This document shows positions 25,990-33,000 of a stretch of 35,622 bases of DNA, piece by piece; the first letter of the stretch is position 1, and each line of letters opens with the position of its first letter. Source of the DNA: Actinomycetota bacterium (GTDB lineage Bacteria; Actinomycetota; Humimicrobiia; Humimicrobiales; Humimicrobiaceae); the NCBI GenBank assembly GCA_004376325.1, contig SOKC01000123.1:1-35622 (forward strand), written 5' to 3'. Position numbers and translations under genes: made by a program. Under the pieces are notes generated by a model. It saw only the letters and a list, made by a program, of their open reading frames with translations, was not told where the DNA came from and searched no databases.

Positions 25990-27024
25990 TTGCCAGCACT
26001 AACTAAGAATAAAAAACTTATAATCAGACTTTTAATAAGCATTACAATTACCGTTTTCTTCATTTATTTTATTGTCAAAAATTTAAATATAAATGATTTT
26101 AAAAACCTTATTAACAACATAAATATCTACTTTATATTAATTGCTTTAAGTATACACACAATATGTTACCTTGTAAGAAGTTTAAGAATTTTAGTTTTAC
26201 TTAAAATCAAATTTTCTGAATTTAATAATATTTTCTTTACAGTCTCAAGACATTATATTTTAAATAAAATCCTTCCTGTAAGAATAGGAGAATTATCTCT
26301 TGTATACTTTCTTAAAAATGAACAAGAAATATCTTATACTAAAGGTTTGGGAGCATTACTTTACTTAAGAATTTTAGATTTACTAGCTGTGCCCTTATTT
26401 TTTATTGTAGCTTTTTCAATCAACTTTTCATCCTTTTCTAACTCAAATAACATAATTATATTACTTATCTTCTTAATTCTCTTTATAATGCTATTTTTTG
26501 TTTTTATTTTCTTAGGTAAGATTTTAAACTTAATTTTAAAATTTCTAAAATTATTACCAAAAAAAATAAAGTGGCTTGAAAAAAATATTTATTTTAAATT
26601 TTTAGAAAAATATAAAAATTTAGCTGATGAAATCAACAAATTTATTAAACTCAAAACAAATATAAAAGTAATTATTCTAACAATATTAAATAGATTATTA
26701 AACTCCCTGGTAGCATACACTATCTTTTTTGGATTTGGAATAAGTATAGGATTTATTAATTTTATAATAGGCTCTACCCTATCCATACTAACCGAAGCAT
26801 TACCAGTTAGTGGAATTGGTAGTTTTGGCACTTTTGAAGCTGGTTGGACACTAGGATTTGTATTAATCGGTTATAACCAGAAGCTTTCATTATTAACAGG
26901 ATTTGGAGTAAACATAATATTTTTTATTTTTACCATATTCCTATTAATTATTAGCTTCTTCTTATCTAAATATAGGGAAATTATTACAAGAAAGTTTCTA
27001 AAATTGGTCAAAGGTAATAGTTGA
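25990..27024 (+). CDS. UPF0104/LPG_synthase_TM family membrane protein (flippase-like), type B
   Basis: A 344-residue polytopic protein of the flippase-like family. KILPVRIGELSLVYFLK (about 95-111) and the late loop LPVSGIGSFGTFEAGWTLG match the subgroup of the 9159 copy. Because it lies 12 bases after DUF2304 and downstream of a DPM1-like synthase, it is the best candidate in the window for a polyprenyl-phosphate sugar flippase (inference). The start is a TTG; a weak site only. Base composition is very AT-rich (line 26521-26580 has 9 G or C in 60), unlike the other three copies, which suggests a different origin. The stop lies inside the glycosyltransferase scar at 27008-27056. Confidence 0.84.
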   Translation: MPALTKNKKLIIRLLISITITVFFIYFIVKNLNINDFKNLINNINIYFILIALSIHTICYLVRSLRILVLLKIKFSEFNNIFFTVSRHYILNKILPVRIGELSLVYFLKNEQEISYTKGLGALLYLRILDLLAVPLFFIVAFSINFSSFSNSNNIIILLIFLILFIMLFFVFIFLGKILNLILKFLKLLPKKIKWLEKNIYFKFLEKYKNLADEINKFIKLKTNIKVIILTILNRLLNSLVAYTIFFGFGISIGFINFIIGSTLSILTEALPVSGIGSFGTFEAGWTLGFVLIGYNQKLSLLTGFGVNIIFFIFTIFLLIISFFLSKYREIITRKFLKLVKGNS

Positions 27025-27056
27025 TTATAGATGATGGTAGTTCAGATAACACAGGT
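27008..27056 (+). pseudogene. Relic of a GT2 glycosyltransferase nucleotide-binding motif
   Basis: Bases 27027-27056 read IDDGSSDNTG, the exact core of the GT2 donor-binding motif. Bases 27008-27022 in another frame read SKVIV, the strand that normally comes just before it. Leaving out four bases (27023-27026, which include the stop of the flippase-like gene) restores SKVIVIDDGSSDNTG. Nothing GT2-like follows; the next codon is the ATG of the DUF11-SGNH gene. This looks like a rearrangement or deletion scar at the edge of the AT-rich block. A chance match is possible but unlikely for ten consecutive motif residues. Confidence 0.5.
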
Positions 27057-28889
27057 ATGAGTGGTATTAGTAAATTTTTAAAATATAATAAAAGATGGAT
27101 TTATCTTGCAGTTATAATTGTTATTATAGCTGCTGCAGCATCATATTCTACATATTATTATTTTAAGGTTTACCTGACAAGGCCAAATTTTGATGATGAG
27201 TCATTTAATTTTATATCCAGTGATTCAAACGAATATGTAAAACCCGGGGAACAAATAACATATATAATAAATTATAAGAATACGGGAAACAGGGATGTAG
27301 ATAATCTGGAAATAGAGTCAAAGGTACCAGAACATGCAGTTTTTATATCATCAAACCATGATGAAATTTTAGAAAATACCAGTGGAGCATTAACTTTTAA
27401 AGTTGGTGATGTTGAAAAGGATAGAAAGGGTACAATAGCTTTTACAGTTGAAGTAAACAAACCACTGGATGATGGTACTTTGATTGTATTTGATGGAGCG
27501 AAATTTAATTATAAGATTGGCCAGGATACTTTTAATAGAGAGGTCAGTGAAGATTTAAGTAATAAAGTTGAAAGCAGTCCCGATCTAAATAACTTTGATT
27601 TAGAAGCTGTTGATATAAATGGCGGAGTATTAAGATTAGGTGACATAATACAATATAAACTGGTAGTGGAAAATACTGGCGATATGAACGCTGCTAATGT
27701 AGAAATCAAAAGTAATTTATCAAAAAATGTAACTATAGTTGAAAGTTCTATTACTGATTCAGGTGAGTATAAGAGTAGTAGTGTCTTATGGAATATTGAT
27801 AATTTAGAAATAAATAAACCTAAAACTTTTTCATTTAAAGTCATAGTAAATGATGATTTAACTTCTGAAGAACTTATTACTAATAGTAGTGCCTTAAAAT
27901 ATGGGTCTGATGTTGTCATTGAAAAATCAGTAGAAGAAAAACTGAGCCTTTTTACTGATTTAACTACGTCAGAGGCATTTTTATATGATGTAAATGGTGG
28001 GCATCTTTGGGCTGGTGAGACCATAAATGCAAAAATTGTCATTAGAAATACTGGTGAAAAAGCAGAAGAAAGTTATCGGCTTATTTGTCCTACACCAGGG
28101 GGAGCAACTTATATCAGCAGGTCAGGTACTGCTGAAGGAATTAGCTGGAGTGATGATATAAGAGGACTGATTTGGGACTTAAAGAATCTGGGAGTGGGGG
28201 AAGAAAAAGAAATAATTTTTAATATGAAGGTAAATGAAAGTTTGGTTAATTCAGGTGGGGTAATAACTACCGATTTTAAGATTGAAAGCAGTAGTGGAGA
28301 AATAGAAATACCGTCCAAAAGTATAAATGTTAGAGGGCGTGTTAATATGACTATCGTAGCGATGGGTGATTCTTTAATAACCAAGTCTAATTGGGTGCAA
28401 ACGTTTGATGAACTTCTGGAAGCTAATTATCCATATGCAGATTATAATACGATTGCAAGTGCAAAGGGTGGTGAAATGGCTCGTAACGGTTATGCAAGAT
28501 TTGACAGCACAGTTGCAGTTCATAATCCACAAATAATCATAATAGCTTATGGGACTAATGATGCTGGCGTTGGACTTTGGAATTTCAGAGACAATCTGGA
28601 AGGTATTGTGATTAAGTCAAAGAATTTAGGTGCGAGAGTGTTTATAAATCTTATTGGTCCTATTGACTGGCCGGGGAAAGAAGATTATCCTAAATATAAT
28701 GATGAGATTAGACAAATTGCTGCCAGAAATGGTGCTGTTGTTATAGATGTATTGACTCCTCTTTCACAAAACCCAGGGGGATATTTTGTTGATAGAATGC
28801 ATTACAGTTCCGCTGGTGCTTCAGTTGTAGCACATACAGTATTTAGTTATGTCTCTCAATATCTGGGTGATATTGGTCAGAGGCTGTAA
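27057..28889 (+). CDS. Membrane-anchored DUF11-repeat protein with C-terminal SGNH/GDSL hydrolase
   Basis: A 610-residue surface protein. An N-terminal TM anchor (WIYLAVIIVIIAAAASYSTYYYF, about 14-36) places the rest outside. Three DUF11-like Ig-fold repeats follow: the first around residues 40-160 (VKPGEQITYIINYKNTGNRD), the second around 175-290 (LRLGDIIQYKLVVENTGDMN) and the third around 300-425 (LWAGETINAKIVIRNTGEKA). The last 175 residues are an SGNH hydrolase with MGDSL at 436-440 (Ser439), GTND at 499-502 and DRMH at 579-582 (Asp579, His582). It probably deacylates a cell-surface glycan or is itself a glycosylated surface protein. I chose the ATG at 27057; the longer frame from a TTG at 27021 would add 12 residues that are a glycosyltransferase motif relic. 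Base composition is like the left part of the window. Confidence 0.87.
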   Translation: MSGISKFLKYNKRWIYLAVIIVIIAAAASYSTYYYFKVYLTRPNFDDESFNFISSDSNEYVKPGEQITYIINYKNTGNRDVDNLEIESKVPEHAVFISSNHDEILENTSGALTFKVGDVEKDRKGTIAFTVEVNKPLDDGTLIVFDGAKFNYKIGQDTFNREVSEDLSNKVESSPDLNNFDLEAVDINGGVLRLGDIIQYKLVVENTGDMNAANVEIKSNLSKNVTIVESSITDSGEYKSSSVLWNIDNLEINKPKTFSFKVIVNDDLTSEELITNSSALKYGSDVVIEKSVEEKLSLFTDLTTSEAFLYDVNGGHLWAGETINAKIVIRNTGEKAEESYRLICPTPGGATYISRSGTAEGISWSDDIRGLIWDLKNLGVGEEKEIIFNMKVNESLVNSGGVITTDFKIESSSGEIEIPSKSINVRGRVNMTIVAMGDSLITKSNWVQTFDELLEANYPYADYNTIASAKGGEMARNGYARFDSTVAVHNPQIIIIAYGTNDAGVGLWNFRDNLEGIVIKSKNLGARVFINLIGPIDWPGKEDYPKYNDEIRQIAARNGAVVIDVLTPLSQNPGGYFVDRMHYSSAGASVVAHTVFSYVSQYLGDIGQRL

Positions 28890-28937
28890 TATTTTAAATG
28901 TTTGTTTTTTTATTATAAACATAGATAAGGTCAGAAT

Positions 28938-29099
28938 ATGATGTGGAAGATATGGATAATTAAATTTTTATATTATTTATTTTTTGGAATTATCTTTTTA
29001 ATAGCTGTTTTTATTTTCTTAGAAATAATGGATATTGGTTTTTATAAAGAATATTTTGGTGATTTTATTTATAATATGATTGATAAGTTAAATTTTTAA
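28938..29099 (+). CDS. Small single-pass membrane protein (53 residues)
   Basis: A short open frame starting MMWKIWIIKF and containing one TM helix (YYLFFGIIFLIAVFIFLEI, about 12-30), then an acidic, aromatic tail (MDIGFYKEYFGDF) and a Lys/Asn-rich end. AAGG lies 7 bases before the ATG. It follows the DUF11-SGNH gene by 48 bases in the same direction, so it is probably co-transcribed. No known family recognised. It may be a small partner or anchor for the hydrolase. The small size and AT-rich context leave real doubt. Confidence 0.5.
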   Translation: MMWKIWIIKFLYYLFFGIIFLIAVFIFLEIMDIGFYKEYFGDFIYNMIDKLNF

Positions 29100-29148
29100 A
29101 TCTCTGGTTTTTTTCTTGAATATTCATTAGGGTAAGGATTCTTATATA

Positions 29149-30192
29149 TCATGATTTACTGTTAGATAGTTTTTTAGTGGTTGAATGTTTTATATAATTA
29201 GGCCTTACACTATACGTGATACCCCCAATTATTCCAATAAATATTAACATTAAAAATATTAACAGGGCGCATATGGCAGCTTGCTCACTACCTACTCCCA
29301 TTGCTGTTATAATAAAGACCAGAGTATTTTCTCTAATTCCTATTCCTCCAATTGAAATAGGGACCATAGCAATGATAGTCACCACTGGAACTATAAATAT
29401 AAAGGCGGTTAAATTCAAATTAATTCCTAAAGATTTCGCAGCGAGGAAATAATTTAATATAACTGCGAATTGGAGTAAAAAACTATATATCAATACCCTG
29501 ACAAGAACCCATTTAAATTTTTTAAAACTTAAAAAAGTAAAATAAATATTGGCTAATTTTTCTTTTACTTTCTTTAAAAATTTTATTTTATTTATTAGTT
29601 TATTTAACCGGAGTATGGAAGGATTTAGTATAAGAAATGCAATGATAATACATATTATAAAGAATATTATTACTGGAATTATAAAAGACCGATTTCCAAT
29701 TGCTGTAAATCCTAAAAATAGTGCTATGATAGCATAAGTTGAAGCACTTATAATACCTGAAAATCTTTCTACTATAATTATTGAGGCGGATGTCTCAATC
29801 GGTATATTAGCTTTTTTAGCTGCATCATAAGTTCTAAAAACATCTCCGCCTATACTTGTAGGTAGAAAATTATTAAAGAAAAAACCTATGAGAACTGTGA
29901 GAGTTAAGGTAGTGGTACCAAGTTTTACTTTTTGAGTTCCAAGTAAGGTGTTCCATCTGACAGCAGTAATCCATATGCCAAAAATATGTGTGGACAGAGA
30001 AAGTATTAGCAAAGGCTTATTTACAGATTTTATAATTTCAAGGGCACTTCTTATATCCTTAAACTGTGTTTTTACAAGAAAAACAATTAATGAAACACTA
30101 ATTATTATTCTAACCAGCAGGAGTATTAGTTTTTTATTTTCTCTGTAGAAGGATATAATTCTGTTTTTCATTTTTTTATTTATTATTCTCAA
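29149..30192 (-). CDS. UPF0104/LPG_synthase_TM family membrane protein (flippase-like), type A
   Basis: A 347-residue polytopic membrane protein, fourth of its family in the window. GFFFNNFLPTSIGGDVFRTY and PISIGGIGIRENTLVF match the 11091 copy closely. The frame begins at a TTG directly after the stop of the acetyltransferase gene (zero gap); the ATG at 30171 (Met8) is an alternative, and neither has a strong ribosome binding site, so translation is probably coupled to the upstream gene. It ends the six-gene leftward operon, suggesting that it translocates the product of the epimerase and GtrB-like enzymes at the operon's start (inference). Confidence 0.85.
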   Translation of the reverse strand: MRIINKKMKNRIISFYRENKKLILLLVRIIISVSLIVFLVKTQFKDIRSALEIIKSVNKPLLILSLSTHIFGIWITAVRWNTLLGTQKVKLGTTTLTLTVLIGFFFNNFLPTSIGGDVFRTYDAAKKANIPIETSASIIIVERFSGIISASTYAIIALFLGFTAIGNRSFIIPVIIFFIICIIIAFLILNPSILRLNKLINKIKFLKKVKEKLANIYFTFLSFKKFKWVLVRVLIYSFLLQFAVILNYFLAAKSLGINLNLTAFIFIVPVVTIIAMVPISIGGIGIRENTLVFIITAMGVGSEQAAICALLIFLMLIFIGIIGGITYSVRPNYIKHSTTKKLSNSKS

Positions 30193-30936
30193 CTATTTTC
30201 TAGACCTTGCAACCCTGGCAGGAATTCCTGCTGCTATTGAGTGTGGAGGTATATCTTTAGATACCACCGATCCAGCTCCAATAATAGTTTCTTTCCCAAT
30301 GGTAGTATTATCAAATATTTTAGCACCTGCTCCAATCCAGCAGTTTTTTTCAATTTTTATACCATGTGAAGGTTTATTCTGTTCAGATATGGGAATGTCT
30401 GTTCTGGAATAATCATGCCCGCCTCCAATAATATAGACATAAGCAGCAATTAATGTATTCTCACCAACTGTCACTTTACTTCCAGAAAATATTTCACTAT
30501 TAAATCCTATATTTACATTTTTTTCGAGAATAATATCACCATTTTTACAGCTTAATATGCTATTTCTACCAATAAAAACTTGTTCTTTTATGTATATACC
30601 TTTATTATCCAGTCCTTTAGCATCCAGCACACAGTAGTCATCAATTACCACATCGCTTTCGATTGTTATCTTATAAGGATGTCTTAAGGTTATGGCTCTG
30701 CCGAAGATAACTCCTTTTCCAACTTTTTTAAGCAACAGAGGGTAGAAAAGATTTCTAAATAAAATACCTATTGCTCCTGGCATGTTTTGAAAAAGCATTG
30801 TTATTATCTCGTATTTCATTAAGCTGAGCATTCCTTTCTTACCCACAAATAAATCCATATACTTAGAAATTGTAGACTGATTTTTTGCAAAAAGATGCTT
30901 TTGTATTTTATCCTCATATCTCTCTATTTTAATCAT
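30193..30936 (-). CDS. Left-handed beta-helix acyltransferase (WbbJ-like)
   Basis: A 247-residue acetyltransferase of the hexapeptide-repeat class. The N-terminal 80 residues are helical with an NLFYPLLLKKVGKGVIFGR junction. From about 85 to 235 repeats of the form [IV]-G-x4 run through VFIGRNSILS, VNIGFNSEI, VTVGENTLIAA, CWIGAGAKI and TIIGAGSVV. The catalytic His is in GGGHDYS near 172-178. It probably O-acetylates a sugar of the surface glycan using acetyl-CoA, in the cytoplasm. AAGGAG abuts the ATG with no spacer, which is abnormal, so the ATG may be read poorly or the true start may be a rare codon a few triplets later. Confidence 0.87.
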   Translation of the reverse strand: MIKIERYEDKIQKHLFAKNQSTISKYMDLFVGKKGMLSLMKYEIITMLFQNMPGAIGILFRNLFYPLLLKKVGKGVIFGRAITLRHPYKITIESDVVIDDYCVLDAKGLDNKGIYIKEQVFIGRNSILSCKNGDIILEKNVNIGFNSEIFSGSKVTVGENTLIAAYVYIIGGGHDYSRTDIPISEQNKPSHGIKIEKNCWIGAGAKIFDNTTIGKETIIGAGSVVSKDIPPHSIAAGIPARVARSRK

Positions 30937-30988
30937 CTCCTTTTTTATATCCTGTATTATTAAATGTTGTGATTAAGGTATTTTAATA

Positions 30989-31969
30989 TTATATATATCC
31001 ATTATCTATATACCATTTTGCGGTGAGATGTATACCTGTTTTTAAGTCAAATTCAGGCTTGTAACCTAAAACTCTTTTAGCTTTAGAAATATCAAAAGCT
31101 CTATTCTTTTTAAAAAAGGCAATTCTTCTGCGATATAAGGGAGGCTTCTTCCCGAAGGGTTTATAAATATATTCTATTATGGCAGATAAAATTTCTACAG
31201 GTATTAATGGTAAATGGATCTTTGGTAACTTAACATCAAATTCGTCTGCGATAATTTGAAATAATTCATTTAAAGTTGTATATCTTTCACCTCCTATAAT
31301 AAATACTTCTCCTATTGCCTCTTTTTTTTCTGATGCAAGGATGAAGCCTGAAACTAAATCTTTAATATATACCATATGATAAAGGGCATTGCCGCTGCCG
31401 ATCATATATAATTTTTTATGAGCTATCATTCTGAACATTTTAAGCAACCTTAAATCTCCAGGCCCATATATAGCACAGGGCCTGACAACAGAAGCGGGAA
31501 GTTTTTTATCTCTTACATATCTTAGCACCTCTTTTTCCGCTGCACACTTCGATTCTTGATAAACATCTCCCGGGCTATAGGGTGCTGTTTCATCGGCAGG
31601 TGGATTTTTAACCGAACTTACTACTCCAATAGTACTGCAGTACACAAATCTTGAAACTTCATACTTTAAGCAGGCGTTAATTATATTTCTTGTGCCTTTG
31701 AAATTTACATCCCAGTAGGCTTTTGCAGGAAGGTTTGCCTCTCTGTATGCTGCAGCAATATTGAATACCTTATCAGTGCCTTTGACAGCCCTGAATACAC
31801 TATCCTTGTCAGTGATATCTCCAATTATTACTTCGGCTCCAAGTTTTTTTAGATTATCAATTTTACTTGTAGGTCTTGCTAACACTCTAACATTTATATT
31901 CCGATCTAATAATTTTTTTACTAAATGCCCACCAGTAAATCCACTACCTCCAGTAACAAGAGCTTTCAT
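30989..31969 (-). CDS. NAD(P)-dependent extended SDR (HpnA/dihydroflavonol-reductase-like)
   Basis: A 326-residue extended short-chain dehydrogenase. Nucleotide binding at GGSGFTGG (7-14), ARPTS after beta-2 (a pattern seen in NADP users), IGDITD, catalytic Tyr137 and Lys141 in YQESK, and RPCAIYGPGD. The C-terminal part is longer than usual and ends WYIDNGYI. Such enzymes reduce, epimerise or dehydrate sugars or hydroxy-lipids; hopanoid-associated HpnA proteins are similar, but no hopanoid genes are nearby. GGAG lies 7 bases before the ATG. In the leftward operon after the radical SAM gene (15-base gap). Substrate unknown, most likely a nucleotide sugar or a lipid carrier intermediate. Confidence 0.83.
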   Translation of the reverse strand: MKALVTGGSGFTGGHLVKKLLDRNINVRVLARPTSKIDNLKKLGAEVIIGDITDKDSVFRAVKGTDKVFNIAAAYREANLPAKAYWDVNFKGTRNIINACLKYEVSRFVYCSTIGVVSSVKNPPADETAPYSPGDVYQESKCAAEKEVLRYVRDKKLPASVVRPCAIYGPGDLRLLKMFRMIAHKKLYMIGSGNALYHMVYIKDLVSGFILASEKKEAIGEVFIIGGERYTTLNELFQIIADEFDVKLPKIHLPLIPVEILSAIIEYIYKPFGKKPPLYRRRIAFFKKNRAFDISKAKRVLGYKPEFDLKTGIHLTAKWYIDNGYI

Positions 31970-31984
31970 AATGATTCTCCATCG

Positions 31985-32986
31985 TTATTTTCTTAAATTA
32001 TCTTTCAAAAATATCCCTAAGTATTCTCTTGGGATTCCTATAAATGTTCTCCTCCTGATTCTATCACAATCTTTACATGGTATAATTTTATTCATTTTGC
32101 TAGTTTTAAATTTTTTTCTTATATCTTTTATTGTTTTATGATTGAAAATTTCCTTTATTGAATTTTTATTTAGATCTCCAAGTAAAATTTTTCCTAAGAA
32201 ATCCTGTGGGCATAAATAGACTTTTCCATTATAAAAAATAGTAAGTGAATACCAGGGAAATGTGCATGAAATTGTCCTTTTATTTTCTTCGTAATTTTTC
32301 CCCAGTTCTTTTAGTTTTAGAAAACCTCCCCAGTTATGGGGATGTCTTGTGACCAACTTATCTAATGGAAGATTACTGAATCTTTTTAAAAATTTCTTTT
32401 TTTGTTCCATAATTTCTTCCAGGGATAATTTATCGTCAAATTCCATAACTTGAATAATAGTGAAAGGTTTCTTTGATTTTAATTCTTTTTTTATTCTTAA
32501 GAAGTCAATTATATTATTTAAGCTTTTTTCATAACTTGCCCCAATTCTATTTTTCTCATAGGTCTTTTTGGTGTACCCATCAAAAGAAAATGAAATCAGA
32601 TCCAGACCTGATAATATTATTTTCTTGCTAAGTTCTGGATTAAGCAGTGTAGCGTTAGTATGGATTCTTGTCTTGATACCCCTGCTTTTGGCATAAGAAA
32701 TTATTGGTATAAGTTTTGGATGTAAGAGTGGCTCGCCTCTATGGAAAAGGTTAATATCATAAACATTACCTGCTGCTTCATTTATTATTTTTTTATATAA
32801 ATCAAAATCCATATCCCCCTTTAAGCTGGGAGGAATATCTTTATTTACACAGAGCCTGCATTTTAAATTACATCTGCTGGTAATTTCTACCCATAATCTT
32901 ACAGGCATGTAATTACAATTACTTTTTTTTAAGATATAATTTAAGTAGATTCTGGCAAGATTAAAGAAGTGACTTATTTTCTTCAT
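31985..32986 (-). CDS. Radical SAM protein with SPASM-like C-terminus
   Basis: A 333-residue radical SAM enzyme. The 4Fe-4S cluster motif is CNLKCRLC (Cys39, Cys43, Cys46), followed by NLFHRGEPLLHP, the usual GGEP-like SAM site, and HTNATLL. The C-terminal part has further cysteines (C241, C259 in YLCPQD, and C304/C307 in PCKDCD) consistent with a SPASM or twitch auxiliary cluster. SPASM proteins often modify peptides, but relatives in glycan loci act on sugars or lipids. It lies 14 bases after the GtrB-like GT2 gene and 15 before the SDR gene. Oxygen-sensitive chemistry agrees with an anaerobic host. Substrate unknown. Confidence 0.87.
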   Translation of the reverse strand: MKKISHFFNLARIYLNYILKKSNCNYMPVRLWVEITSRCNLKCRLCVNKDIPPSLKGDMDFDLYKKIINEAAGNVYDINLFHRGEPLLHPKLIPIISYAKSRGIKTRIHTNATLLNPELSKKIILSGLDLISFSFDGYTKKTYEKNRIGASYEKSLNNIIDFLRIKKELKSKKPFTIIQVMEFDDKLSLEEIMEQKKKFLKRFSNLPLDKLVTRHPHNWGGFLKLKELGKNYEENKRTISCTFPWYSLTIFYNGKVYLCPQDFLGKILLGDLNKNSIKEIFNHKTIKDIRKKFKTSKMNKIIPCKDCDRIRRRTFIGIPREYLGIFLKDNLRK

Positions 32987-33000
32987 TTTACTTTTATTTT

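Noticed and set aside
27509..28042. 177-residue open frame on the minus strand
   Set aside because: It is a Ser/Thr-rich shadow of the DUF11 repeats on the plus strand, with no ribosome binding site or recognisable domain.
28897..28921. ATGTTT / AAACAT inverted repeat with a T run, as a terminator after the DUF11-SGNH gene
   Set aside because: The stem is six AT-rich base pairs with the T run in the loop, too weak for an intrinsic terminator.
31761..32141. 126-residue open frame on the plus strand
   Set aside because: It lies antisense to the SDR and radical SAM genes, whose motifs are intact, and has no domain.
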